64,000 nucleotides of DNA from Zea mays (lineage: Eukaryota > Streptophyta > Magnoliopsida > Poales > Poaceae): assembly GCF_902167145.1 (NCBI RefSeq), contig NC_050097.1, positions 108,967,982-109,031,981 on the forward strand, read 5' to 3'. The translations under genes were made by a program, and so were the position numbers. Positions 1 to 12,169 of this stretch are shown here, one piece after another (positions within the stretch are counted from its first letter, which is position 1; each line of letters opens with the position of its first letter). Under the pieces are notes generated by a model. That model did no database searches. It saw only the letters and a list, made by a program, of their open reading frames with translations, and was not told the origin of the DNA.

Positions 1-1653
1 GTCAAAGGTTTGGGTAAAATTGCTATATCTCCTGACCATTCCATTTCTAATGTTTTTCTTGTAGATTCTTTAGACTACAATTTGCTTTCTGTTTCTCAAT
101 TATGCAAAATGGGCTACAACTGTTTATTCACTGATGTAGGTGTTACAGTCTTTAGAAGAAGTGATGATTCAATAGCATCTAAGGGAGTGTTAGATGGTCA
201 GCTATATTTAGTTGACTCTAATGATAACAAGGTTGAACTAGACACTTGCTTAATTGCTAAGACTAATATGGGCTGGCTCTGGCATCGCCGGCTTGCCCTT
301 GTTGGAATGAATAATCTTCACAAGCTTCTAAAGGGAGAACACATTTTAGAAATAACAAATGTTCATTTTGAGAAAGACAGGATTTGTAGCGCATGCCAAG
401 CATGGAAGCAAGTTGGAGTCCATCATCCACACAAGAACATCATGACGACCGACAGGCCGCTTGAGCTACTCCACATGGATCTATTCAGCCCTTTCGCTTA
501 CATAAGCATCGGCGGGAGTAAGTACTGTCTAGTTATTGTGGATGATTATTCTCGCTTCACTTGGGTATTCTTTTTGCAGTAAAAATCTCAAACCCAGGAG
601 ACCCTAAAGAGATTCTTGAGACGAGCTCAAAATGAGTTCGAATTGAGAGTCAAAAAGATTAGAAGCAACAATGGAACGGAGTTCAAGAATTCATAAATTG
701 AAGGATTTCTTGAGGAGGAGGGCATCAAGCCTGAGTTCTCTTCTCCCTACACACCTCAACAAAATGATGTAGTGGAGAGGAAGAATAGAACTCTCCTGGA
801 TATGGCAAGGACCATGCTTGATGAATACAAGACTCTAGATCGGTTTTGGGCTGAGGCGATTAACACCTCTTGCTACTCCATCAACCGACTCTACCAACAC
901 CGAATCCTCAAGAAAACATCATATGAACTCCTATCTGGTAAAAAGCCCAATGTTTCTTACTTTAGAGTTTTTGGGAGGAAATGCTTTATTCTTATTAAAA
1001 GAGGTAGAAATTCTAAAATTGCTCCTAAAGAAGTAGAAGGCTTTTTACTTGGTTATGACTCAAACACAAGGGCATATAGAGTCTTCAACAAGTCCACTGG
1101 ATTAGTTGAAGTTTCTTGTGACATTGTGTTTGATGAGACTAATGGCTCCCAAGTGGAGCAAGTTGATCTTGATGAACTAGATGATGAAGAGGCTCCATGC
1201 GTTGCACTAAGGAACATGTCCATTGGGGATGTGTGTCCAAAGGAATCCGAAGAGCCTCCACAAGCACAAGATCAACCATCATCTTCCAAACAAGCATCTC
1301 CACCAACTCAAGATGAGGATGAGGCTCAAGAAGAAGAGGATGAAGATCAAGACAATGAGCCACCTCAAGAGGAGGACATTGATCAAGGGGAGATGAAGAT
1401 AATGAAGACAAGGAAGATGATCAAGAGATTCAGGATCAAAGACCGCCACACCCAAGAGTCCACCAAGCAATTCAAAGAGATCACCCCGTCAACTCGATAC
1501 TTGGTGACATTCACAAGGGGGTAACCACTAGATCTTGAGTTGCTCACTTTTGTGAACATTACTCTTTTGTGTCTTCTATTGAGCCATACAGTGTAGAGGA
1601 TGCATTAAGAAATCTGAATTGGGTGGTGGCTATGCAAGAGGAGCTCAACAACT
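1..1653 (+). pseudogene. Copia (SIRE/Opie-Ji-like) pol fragment: pre-integrase and integrase, degenerate
   Basis: This is the 5' part of a Copia polyprotein that begins outside the window. Visible parts in order are a GAG-pre-integrase motif (WHRRLALVGMNNL, about 275-315), the integrase zinc-binding CSAC motif (about 390), the integrase core with HMDLFSP and DDYSRFTWVFF (about 470-575), and the VVERKNR motif with the catalytic Glu (about 772). A long acidic Glu/Asp-rich linker follows (1140-1400). The wording matches the Opie/Ji group of maize. The gene is dead. In-frame TAA stops lie at 580-582 and 694-696, the second catalytic Asp (expected SDNG) reads SNNG at 664-675, a frameshift lies near 1388, and the restored frame has a TGA near 1535. 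Reading resumes at 9358 across the inserted element; the codons join exactly once one TSD copy is removed. Family assignment is from recognition, not a search. Confidence 0.9.
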
Positions 1654-4600
1654 TGTAATACCCATTTTGTAAAAGAAATAAAAGGAGAATTTTTTTTCCT
1701 TTATATGTGATTTCTCCATTTATCATCACATGTGAACACTTCATTTGAAAACAAATAATTAATAAGAATGTATATCACTAAATTATGCATCATGCTGGGG
1801 TTTTATTTGGTGTGCATTTTGTGACAACATAAAATGACGAGAAAAATATTAAAGCTTAAAGTGGAATTTAAATTCTAAAAGGAATTCTAGAATTTAGAAA
1901 AGAAAAGCAAACAAATATTATGTGATATAAATAATATATATATCTCCAAATTATAACTTGTCATGGCACAATATAATCTAAGGATAAATTGGTCACAAGA
2001 TTGAATTTAAACTAGAATTTAAATTTGAACTTGAGAAATCTAAAAAAGAAAATAAGAAAGGAAATAGAAACAATAAAGAAAAGAAAAAAAAGGGGGGGGG
2101 GGAAAACTCACCTTGGGCCGAATCCCACGGTCAGGCCCAAAACCCCACTCCACCGCCAGCCCACTCTGCGTTCTTTCCTTTTCTTTTTCTTGTGTGGCGC
2201 TTACATGTGGGTCCGCTTCGTCAGTCGTCTTCCTCCTCAGGTCGGACTCCCCGCTGAGAACAGAACCGCGGAATCCGCGCAGCTCAAACGGCTCGACCGA
2301 GGTTTGCGCGATTTGCCCCCCCCAGCTCTTGCTGTCGCCGCGCGGCACTATAAATTCATCGCGCCCTCGTCCATCTGTCTATGGCTCGACCAAAACTGGA
2401 GGCAGAGAACCCCTCCTCCTCTACCATCAACGCCGGGTGGGAGCCGTGGTCGCCGTCTCTCGCGTGTGCCGTCGTTGAACCTTCGATGACTGCTCTGTGA
2501 GGTTCGATGGGATTCAACGAAGATGTACAGGGGCTTACCAGGGCCGGGCGTCAAGCACGGCGTGGCCAATTGCTCACCGGAGCTCGGCGGACAGCTCTGG
2601 ACTGCATCCTGCCGTGGGCGGGTGCCTTCGCGACCTACTACCCCGGTATAATCCCACCCCTAGCTTTGCCTCCCTCTGCTCCTCGTGATGCCCTAAACCG
2701 CATAAGAAATAGCTCGTGGGGACTTCGATTTGGGGCTCGCCGGCCATGGGCGCCGCCGTAGGGGCCTGCGTCTCCGTCCTCTGCCAGGTGTAGAAGACGA
2801 AGCTTTCGCGACCGTCGGATCGGGCGCGGGCGGGTAGGATTAAAACGTGGGATACCCCTTCGCGCTTTAGATCTAGACCGTAGGATGGAGATCGTAAAGT
2901 CCAGATTAGATCGTATCTATTTAAATCCTTGCCATTGATTCCTAATCCAGCGCTCGATATCGCGTACCGATTCGTAAACCTCAGCGATCTAATCCGGGCC
3001 CCTGATTTCCGATCGGACGGCCGAAAATCCTAGATACCCCTTCGCGGTGCCATTTTGCTAAAGAGCCCCTCCACTTGCTAGAATTAGAACCCGCCGTCCA
3101 CCCTAGGGCTAGGATGAGTCTGTGGACTACTTCTGATTTTGCCCCTGTGCTTTCCTGTATTTGAGGCGCAGTCCAGGAATTAAATAAAACAGGAATTTTA
3201 GATTTAGAAATTGAATTTTGAGTATAAAAACAGTTGTAAAACTTGTATAATTCATATTTTATTCATGTTAACTCCAAATTAGTACATTCAAATTTCTATA
3301 ATTCTATAATGTTATTGTTTATCGCCTTGTGCCTCTGTTTTGACATAAAAGACACTTTAAAATTTATATCCTAATTAATCTTGTATCAAACACATAAAAC
3401 CCTAGTAAATTCATAACTTCTCCGTTCTAACTCCGATTTGATCCGTTCAAGTTGCGTTAGTCTCGTAGCAATGTGTAGATTATTATCACGCAGTTTATTC
3501 TCATGTTGGGTGTAATGTTAATTTTGCCTATACCATGTTTGTCTGTATTGATACGTTTAGCAGTGAGGACACGTGTCATCGGAAGAGCAAGTTGGTACCT
3601 GGAATCTCAAGTCCCAGGCAAGTTGTGCCCTTGATCACTTCTTTTTACCCACTCATGTTCTAATTAATCATAATGATCTGCATAGGTTAATTTTGATGGG
3701 ACCCAATAGGTTACCCTAGTTTGATTATCTTTATACCTTGTTACCACTGAACTTTTTGGGTAGTACTTGCTAGTGCTTTATGTGGTTTTGGGTATGAAGA
3801 AACATTACTCATGATTATACTTTTGTTATCCGTTGTTATTTATCGTTCATGATAAGATCATTATGTTAATTGGAACATGGAGCGACCACCCGGGAAAACA
3901 GTGCTACCACAAGGGTATAATGGGACGCCCTTGGCTGATTAATTAGGAAAGCTAGTGGAGGACTACCTTACCCGAAAGGGGCAAGGGCAGTAGGGGAGTG
4001 GTCAGTGTAGGGAGACCCTCGGGAGGATTTTGCTGCGATGGCGGTCCTGCAAGGGAATTCCTGCATTGGAACTTCCTATAAACTGTAGCGGGTTTTCTGA
4101 AGCTAGTGGAACTTTGTAAAGGCCTCGTAGTGTTACCCTGCCTCGCCTCCTCGGTAGAGGTGTATGGGAAGTCGCGATCCCTTGGCAGATGGGTAACATG
4201 ACTTGTGGGTAAAGATGCGCCACCTCTGCAGAGTGTAAAACTGGTATACTAGCCATGCTCACGGTCATGAGCAGCTCGGACCCTCACATGATTAATTTAT
4301 GGAACTTAAATTCAATTTGTCATATGCATTGCATCGCAGGTGATGTCGTTACTTCTGTTCTACTATTTAATTGGGTTGGTATTTACTTATACTTAGTAAT
4401 TGCTAATAAAATTTTGACCAACTTTAAAAGCAATGCTCAGCTCTAACCATCCTCTTTGGTAAGCCTTACACTTCACATGAACTCCCACCTTTGGCGAGTT
4501 CATTCACATTATTCCCCACAACTTGTTGAGCGATGAACGTATGTGAGCTCACTCTTGCTGTCTCACACCCCCCCCACAGGTCAAGAGCAGGTACCGCAGG

Positions 4601-4856
4601 ATGAGGCGCATGGAGGATGCTGTGATGAGTTCGTGAGAGGTCTAGGCCGTCGTCTCCCAGTCAACTTTGGGTTGCTGGACCGTTGTCTCCTTATAATGTA
4701 ATTATTTACTTATTTTGTATAGAACTCCTGTTATGTAGTAAAGATGTGACATTCGATCCTGTGCCATGATTCATCATATGTGTGAGACTTGGTCCCAGCA
4801 CACCTGGTGATTATGTTTACGCCCGGGCTTTGGACCCCTAAAACCCGGGTGTGACA
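1654..4856 (+). repeat. 5' LTR of the young Tekay-like element
   Basis: A 3,203-bp repeat, TG...CA bounded. It contains an A-rich then G-run tract (about 2085-2102), a GC-rich block (2110-2480) with a TATA box, and AT-rich flanks. Small open frames of up to about 150 codons occur in the GC-rich block, are duplicated in the 3' LTR, and show no protein similarity that I recognise. Confidence 0.93.
2349..2355 (+). promoter_or_regulatory. Probable TATA box of the 5' LTR
   Basis: TATAAAT lies in a GC-rich context about 0.7 kb into the LTR, with a C/T-rich stretch about 25-30 bp downstream where transcription could start. The same site is in the 3' LTR at 6845-6851. This is inferred from sequence only. 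Confidence 0.6.
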
Positions 4857-4860
4857 GAAG

Positions 4861-4871
4861 TGGTATCAGAG
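4861..4871 (+). other. Primer-binding site, tRNA-iMet type
   Basis: TGGTATCAGAG lies four bases after the LTR end. It is the complement of the 3' end of plant initiator tRNA-Met, the usual primer of Copia elements and chromoviruses. Confidence 0.92.
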
Positions 4872-6140
4872 GAATGTTGACTGTAGGACGAAACCTAGAT
4901 AGAATTGGACAACCATTCTTTACTTACCCTTGCTACTCTAAACTTATCTTAATCTTCTCTCATCTAATTCCGCTTTACTCTGATTATTCTTACCTTTTTC
5001 CTTCTAAAGATAAATGTGGATTTCACACTTTGAAATCCTGTGCCTAAAGTGACTTTAGGAATAGGAGACCTACTCTTAGGAACAAAAACAAAACTATTTT
5101 TATAGGTATTTGTATGCTTGAATGTTTGTTCTTATGATACTTGTTTGATTTGGATCTTTGATTGAGTGTGATTAGTTGTGGAGTAATGTCCACAATCACA
5201 TCTGCATATACATATAGAAAAAAAAACGGTTATCAAAATATCTAAATGAACTAGGTTATCCCTCATCAAAGAATCTAGCCTAGCAAAATCCATCTTATCT
5301 TGAAAAAGTCTATCCTACACTCATAGATCCATCTTATCCTAAAAAAATAGATTCTCATCTTATCTTGAAAAGATTTATCTTATCCTAATAGATCTATCTG
5401 ACCTCAAAAGATTCTACCTTATCCTTATGGATTCATCTTACTCCAATAAGCATATTTATCCCACGCTAGTGTAACAACCATGATCTAACCTAAAAATAAA
5501 TAAGATCTTATCTAGTCAAACTAGTCACACCAATCTAACCTAGATCTGATCTAATCTAAAGTGACTTATCAAACATGTTAGATAATACTGATGAAATAGA
5601 TTAGACTCTACTCCTATAGAACGGGTCTTAACTTAGTTCACCCTGCACTAAAGTAAGAATGACAGATCGACTTGGCCATATGCAGCTACCTTCACCATCC
5701 AATAGTTGCATAACCCCACAATTTTAACCTAGCAAGAGATTCTAACCTACCTACACCATACAATCCATCCTACTCACATATGTCCTAGCCATATGTCCTT
5801 AACTCGGATGACAACTCCAAGAAATAAAGGCCAAAGAAGACCAACCATGTCAAAAAAGGATAAGCATCAACTCATGTCTTCAAAGATCAAGTTGAATTGC
5901 CAGCGGAATCAAGGTCCACAGTTCTGGATGAAGTTTTTCCTTATTATACCCTTGCCACAACCTCTACTTGCAATAACCGTACCTCATCTGACATAATAAA
6001 TGGCTAGACATACATATCCATATAAAAAAAAACTGTAAACAAAACTTTGATTCCAAAAAAAAAACAAATGAGAAACTGAAATTTTAGACCAAACTTATTG
6101 TATCCCTTTTCTTACAAATCTCGAGGACGAGATTATTTTT
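4872..6140 (+). other. Non-coding interior of the young element
   Basis: About 1.27 kb of AT-rich DNA lies between primer site and purine tract. The longest frame is 67 codons (5793-5996) with no recognisable domain. A series of loosely repeated motifs resembling ATC(T)TATC(C) with AAAAGAT spacers runs through about 5270-5460. No gag, protease, RT or integrase motif is visible on either strand. Confidence 0.8.
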
Positions 6141-6155
6141 AAGGGGGGTAGGATT
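6141..6155 (+). other. Polypurine tract of the young element
   Basis: AAGGGGGGTAGGAT directly precedes the 3' LTR. It marks the second-strand primer and confirms plus orientation. Confidence 0.85.
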
Positions 6156-9100
6156 TGTAATACCCATTTTGTAAAAGAAATAAAAGGAGAATTTTTTTCC
6201 TTTATATGTGATTTCTCCATTTATCATCACATGTGAACACTTCATTTGAAAACAAATAATTAATAAGAATGTATATCACTAAATTATGCATCATGCTGGG
6301 GTTTTATTTGGTGTGCATTTTGTGACAACATAAAATGACGAGAAAAATATTAAAGCTTAAAGTGGAATTTAAATTCTAAAAGGAATTCTAGAATTTAGAA
6401 AAGAAAAGCAAACAAATATTATGTGATATAAATAATATATATATCTCCAAATTATAACTTGTCATGGCACAATATAATCTAAGGATAAATTGGTCACAAG
6501 ATTGAATTTAAACTAGAATTTAAATTTGAACTTGAGAAATCTAAAAAAGAAAATAAGAAAGGAAATAGAAACAATAAAGAAAAGAAAAAAAGGGGGGGAA
6601 AACTCACCTTGGGCCGAATCCCACGGTCAGGCCCAAAACCCCACTCCACCGCCAGCCCACTCTGCGTTCTTTCCTTTTCTTTTTCTTGTGTGGCGCTTAC
6701 ATGTGGGTCCGCTTCGTCAGTCGTCTTCCTCCTCAGGTCGGACTCCCCGCTGAGAACAGAACCGCGGAATCCGCGCAGCTCAAACGGCTCGACCGAGGTT
6801 TGCGCGATTTGCCCCCCCCAGCTCTTGCTGTCGCCGCGCGGCACTATAAATTCATCGCGCCCTCGTCCATCTGTCTATGGCTCGACCAAAACTGGAGGCA
6901 GAGAACCCCTCCTCCTCTACCATCAACGCCGGGTGGGAGCCGTGGTCGCCGTCTCTCGCGTGTGCCGTCGTTGAACCTTCGATGACTGCTCTGTGAGGTT
7001 CGATGGGATTCAACGAAGATGTACAGGGGCTTACCAGGGCCGGGCGTCAAGCACGGCGTGGCCAATTGCTCACCGGAGCTCGGCGGACAGCTCTGGACTG
7101 CATCCTGCCGTGGGCGGGTGCCTTCGCGACCTACTACCCCGGTATAATCCCACCCCTAGCTTTGCCTCCCTCTGCTCCTCGTGATGCCCTAAACCGCATA
7201 AGAAATAGCTCGTGGGGACTTCGATTTGGGGCTCGCCGGCCATGGGCGCCGCCGTAGGGGCCTGCGTCTCCGTCCTCTGCCAGGTGTAGAAGACGAAGCT
7301 TTCGCGACCGTCGGATCGGGCGCGGGCGGGTAGGATTAAAACGTGGGATACCCCTTCGCGCTTTAGATCTAGACCGTAGGATGGAGATCGTAAAGTCCAG
7401 ATTAGATCGTATCTATTTAAATCCTTGCCATTGATTCCTAATCCAGCGCTCGATATCGCGTACCGATTCGTAAACCTCAGCGATCTAATCCGGGCCCCTG
7501 ATTTCCGATCGGACGGCCGAAAATCCTAGATACCCCTTCGCGGTGCCATTTTGCTAAAGAGCCCCTCCACTTGCTAGAATTAGAACCCGCTGTCCACCCT
7601 AGGGCTAGGATGAGTCTGTGGACTACTTCTGATTTTGCCCCTGTGCTTTCCTGTATTTGAGGCGCAGTCCAGGAATTAAATAAAACAGGAATTTTAGATT
7701 TAGAAATTGAATTTTGAGTATAAAAACAGTTGTAAAACTTGTATAATTCATATTTTATTCATGTTAACTCCAAATTAGTACATTCAAATTTCTATAATTC
7801 TATAATGTTATTGTTTATCGCCTTGTGCCTCTGTTTTGACATAAAAGACACTTTAAAATTTATATCCTAATTAATCTTGTATCAAACACATAAAACCCTA
7901 GTAAATTCATAACTTCTCCGTTCTAACTCCGATTTGATCCGTTCAAGTTGCGTTAGTCTCGTAGCAATGTGTAGATTATTATCACGCAGTTTATTCTCAT
8001 GTTGGGTGTAATGTTAATTTTGCCTATACCATGTTTGTCTGTATTGATACGTTTAGCAGTGAGGACACGTGTCATCGGAAGAGCAAGTTGGTACCTGGAA
8101 TCTCAAGTCCCAGGCAAGTTGTGCCCTTGATCACTTCTTTTTACCCACTCATGTTCTAATTAATCATAATGATCTGCATAGGTTAATTTTGATGGGACCC
8201 AATAGGTTACCCTAGTTTGATTATCTTTATACCTTGTTACCACTGAACTTTTTGGGTAGTACTTGCTAGTGCTTTATGTGGTTTTGGGTATGAAGAAACA
8301 TTACTCATGATTATACTTTTGTTATCCGTTGTTATTTATCGTTCATGATAAGATCATTATGTTAATTGGAACATGGAGCGACCACCCGGGAAAACAGTGC
8401 TACCACAAGGGTATAATGGGACGCCCTTGGCTGATTAATTAGGAAAGCTAGTGGAGGACTACCTTACCCGAAAGGGGCAAGGGCAGTAGGGGAGTGGTCA
8501 GTGTAGGGAGACCCTCGGGAGGATTTTGCTGCGATGGCGGTCCTGCAAGGGAATTCCTGCATTGGAACTTCCTATAAACTGTAGCGGGTTTTCTGAAGCT
8601 AGTGGAACTTTGTAAAGGCCTCGTAGTGTTACCCTGCCTCGCCTCCTCGGTAGAGGTGTATGGGAAGTCGCGATCCCTTGGCAGATGGGTAACATGACTT
8701 GTGGGTAAAGATGCGCCACCTCTGCAGAGTGTAAAACTGGTATACTAGCCGTGCTCACGGTCATGAGCAGCTCGGACCCTCACATGATTAATTTATGGAA
8801 CTTAAATTCAATTTGTCATATGCATTGCATCGCAGGTGATGTCGTTACTTCTGTTCTACTATTTAATTGGGTTGGTATTTACTTATACTTAGTAATTGCT
8901 AATAAAATTTTGACCAACTTTAAAAGCAATGCTCAGCTCTAACCATCCTCTTTGGTAAGCCTTACACTTCACATGAACTCCCACCTTTGGCGAGTTCATT
9001 CACATTATTCCCCACAACTTGTTGAGCGATGAACGTATGTGAGCTCACTCTTGCTGTCTCACACCCCCCCCACAGGTCAAGAGCAGGTACCGCAGGATGA

Positions 9101-9352
9101 GGCGCATGGAGGATGCTGTGATGAGTTCGTGAGAGGTCTAGGCCGTCGTCTCCCAGTCAACTTTGGGTTGCTGGACCGTTGTCTCCTTATAATGTAATTA
9201 TTTACTTATTTTGTATAGAACTCCTGTTATGTAGTAAAGATGTGACATTCGATCCTGTGCCATGATTCATCATATGTGTGAGACTTGGTCCCAGCACACC
9301 TGGTGATTATGTTTACGCCCGGGCTTTGGACCCCTAAAACCCGGGTGTGACA
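6156..9352 (+). repeat. 3' LTR of the young Tekay-like element
   Basis: A 3,197-bp repeat. Against the 5' LTR I find two substitutions (about 3090 versus 7591, and 4253 versus 8751). Length differs at one T run, one A run and one G run, which together account for the whole 6-bp difference in length. Confidence 0.93.
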
Positions 9353-9357
9353 CAACT

Positions 9358-9795
9358 TCACGAGGAATGATGTATGTCATTTAGTTCCACATCCTAATCA
9401 AAATGTTGTAGGTACCAAATGGGTATTCCGCAACAAACAAGATGAGCATGGTGTGGTGACAAGGAACAAAGCCCGACTTGTTGCAAAAGGATATTCACAA
9501 GTTGAAGCTTTGGATTTTGATGAAACCTATGCACCCGTAGCTAGGCTTAAATCAGTTCGTATATTACTTGCCTATGCTACTTACCATGGCTTTAAGCTAT
9601 ATCAAATGGACGTGAAGAGCGCCTTCCTCAATGGCCCTATCAAGGAAGAGGTGTGGCATACCTGGGAAAGAGAAGATGATTTCAAATCAAACAACTCCAA
9701 GAGGGCACCTTCATCAGCCAAACTAAGTACATTCAAGACATACTTAAGAAGTTCGGAATGAAGAATGGCAAACCCATCAAGACACCCATGGGAAC
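9358..9795 (+). pseudogene. Copia reverse transcriptase fragment (continuation of 1-1653)
   Basis: The Copia reading frame resumes here in phase with the fragment that ends at 1653. [18 protein letters not shown] and [11 protein letters not shown] (holding the first catalytic Asp) are clear at about 9453-9635. After the KEEV motif the sequence jumps to a region matching the RT C-terminus (QIKQL... to KTPMGT), so the middle of the RT, including the YVDD motif, is deleted. The fragment ends where the Zeon-C LTR begins. The downstream RNase H should reappear beyond the right edge of the window. Confidence 0.88.
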
Positions 9796-10479
9796 CTTTG
9801 GGGGTCTTCATCTTCTGAAGGCCCTCAAAAACACAACTAACATGTTTTCCAGTATAGTATACTGTCACAGGAAGCTTCGGATTTAAGATGAAGGTGTGCA
9901 TGGTATGAAAAACGTGATCTGGAAGAAGGATGAATCAGCTCCGAAGCTGTGACTGGAGAAGCTTCGGCTTAGCACAAGGATGGTGGCGGAGGATGAAACC
10001 GACCTAAAAGAGAAAAGACTGCTTAGTCCTCGACAACTTACCTTCTGGCTAACAGTAAATGTCAGGGGGGCATGAATGTAATTTTGCCTAGGCTGCGTCC
10101 TATGCCTATAAATAGATGAACAGTAACACCGTACTATAAACGCTGACTTGTAATCACTCACACGTCATTCCTACTTTTCTACCTTCTGTCAAGCCGAAGT
10201 ACAAATATAATTCAAGTATCATTGATGTTTGTTTATAATTATATAATAGAGATATGAATAGTCTAATGATTCGAAATGATTATTCTTATTTCCTCTATGT
10301 TTCACATCTTTGTTTATGTCCATGTTTACTGAGATCATGAAGGTACGTCCTTCATGACCTTCGTTTGAAGACCATTGTATCCTAAGGGAGACAATGCTTC
10401 GAAGGACGAAGGTCTTTAACCATTGACACCTGTGTTGCCTTGTTCTTGATTCATAGCATTTGAGAACAAGTGGCCAACA
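9796..10479 (+). repeat. 5' LTR of Zeon-C
   Basis: About 684 bp, ending in CCAACA. It aligns along its length with the Zeon-A and Zeon-B LTRs. It is more diverged from both, and its TATAAATA box is kept at 10107-10114. The primer site starts at 10480. Confidence 0.87.
10107..10114 (+). promoter_or_regulatory. TATA box of the Zeon-C LTR
   Basis: TATAAATA is at the position conserved in all Zeon LTRs of this window, followed by AGATGAACAGTA. Confidence 0.7.
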
Positions 10480-10537
10480 TTGGCACCCACCTCCGGTGAA
10501 CTCACTCGACCACCTTCGGCAAGCATTGACCTTCGTC

Positions 10538-12061
10538 ATGCCGCCGAAGAAGACAACAGGGCCAGGGACTGCACTTCTGCCACTAGACGTTAATCAGGAA
10601 ATGCTACGCGAAGCTAGGAGCCAGAAGAGAAAGGCTACCAGCCCAACACCTTAGGAGGAGGAGTTGGACCAAGAAATCAGGGACTTCGAAGCCATCCATC
10701 AACAGGTTCAGAAGAAGAAAGAAAAGATGCTTCGTCTCGCTGATCTCTAGAGGAAGATTGATGAGGCCGCTGAGGAAATGCGTCATCTCACCCAGGATGA
10801 CCAAGACCGAAGGCCCCAACATAGAGAGCTTCGTCAAGACAATTCATACAACGATGATGAATGGTATGATGATTTCCATCATGGCGATTTTGCTTTTGAT
10901 GATGCTTCTCCTTTGGCAGCAGAGTTGCAGGCCACCCCATGGCCCCCATCATACAAGCCACCTCAGCTTCCTATGTATGATGGGCACTCAGACCCAAAGC
11001 AGCTCCTAATGAGCTACGAGGCAACCATATCTTCATATGGGGGCAATACTGCAGTCATGGCGAAATCCTTCGTCATGGCAGTCAAAAGTGTCGCACAAAC
11101 TTGGTACTCTTCTCTCCGGCCAGGGACAATCATATCATGGCAGAAGCTCAAAGATATGCTAATCACTAGCTTCCAAGGCTTTTAGACGAAGCCAGTCACT
11201 GCTCAAGCTTTGTTTCAGTGCACGCAAGACCATGAGGAGTACTTTCAGGCGTATGTCCAAAGGTTCCTGCATCTAAGAGCACAAGCGACTACAGTGCCCA
11301 ATGAAATTGTCATTGAAGCCATGATCAAGGGGCTTCGGCCAGGACCTACGACTTAGTATTTTGCCAGGAAACCTCCACAAACCCTGGAGAAGCTTCTTCA
11401 GAAGATGGATGAGTATATCCGGGCTGATAATGATTTCCGCCAAAGAAGGGAAGAAGCATACATGTTTTCTAAGAGGACCAAGGGCTTTGGAGGAAGAATT
11501 CACCCCAGGCACGTCAGATCGATCCATAATTCCAACCCAAGTGATGACAGAGAAAGTCAACCTCAAAGGCAGCAACACAGCTCCCAGTCTTCAGGGCCAC
11601 AACAAAGCTTCTTCAGGCCACCAGCCCCAAGAGGCAGATGCGGCAGAGGCTTCGGAGGAAGATACGGAGATCAGCCCAGAAGACTATATTGCTTATTCTG
11701 CGGTGAAGACAAGGGCCACACCACAAGAACATGCCAAGTCACAATTCATAAGCAAAAGGAGATTGCTGAAGCTGAGGCACGACAGAATCAGCCGAAGCAG
11801 GTCCTACATACTGCCTCATGCTACTCTCCCTATGTCCTAGAGTATGTAGGTAATCAACAGCCTACGACCTCTATCGCTTCGGCAAGTCACTCTCAAGCTT
11901 CCTGGGCCCAGCTCCCACTACCACCACCGCTACCACCTACTCTGACCCGAAGCCAACAGCCAGAAGGGCACCAGCACGCTCAACAGCAGCGCAATTTTCG
12001 GGAGGAGTCCGAAGCTCGCATAGTCAATAGCATTGTGCCTGAATCCAAGCACATCTACTAA
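10538..12061 (+). pseudogene. Zeon-C gag, broken by four in-frame TAG stops
   Basis: One continuous frame, colinear with the intact Zeon-A gag, runs from ATG at 10538 to TAA at 12061. It holds the coiled region, the gag core (AKSFVMAVKSVAQTWYSS) and a zinc knuckle (CLFCGEDKGHTTRTC). Four TAG codons interrupt it (about 10652, 10748, 11183 and 11354). Comparison with Zeon-A and Zeon-B indicates that each was CAG. No frameshift is needed to read the whole protein, so decay here is by C-to-T change only. Confidence 0.9.
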
Positions 12062-12169
12062 AGAATATCCTACCCTTGATGTATCTTTATCTTTTCTGTC
12101 ATCTTATTTTCCTTGTATGAAAAACAAGTCACGAAGGACTGAATTTTGGTCTCATGTAATAATTGTGCC

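Larger units (their letters stand above)
1654..9352 (+). mobile_element. Young non-autonomous Tekay-like LTR retrotransposon (7.7 kb)
   Basis: The element is bounded by two 3.2-kb direct repeats that begin TGTAATACCC and end GGGTGTGACA. It is flanked by a perfect 5-bp TSD, CAACT (1649-1653 and 9353-9357). A tRNA-iMet primer-binding site follows the left repeat and a purine tract precedes the right one. The 1.3-kb interior encodes no gag or pol, so it must be mobilised by enzymes of another element. LTR ends, the iMet site and the CTCGAGGACGAG-like motif before the purine tract suggest a Tekay/Del chromovirus derivative. Orientation is set by primer site and purine tract. The LTRs differ by two substitutions that I could see plus homopolymer length changes, so insertion was very recent. 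Confidence 0.93.

Noticed and set aside
2025..2761. Several overlapping frames of 60-154 codons (also at 6494-7257)
   Set aside because: They lie in the GC-rich part of an LTR, appear identically in both LTRs, overlap on both strands and show no domain. The tiny divergence of the LTR pair explains why they remain open.
5793..5996. 67-codon frame in the young element interior
   Set aside because: Short, no domain, and no similarity that I can recognise to Gag or Pol.
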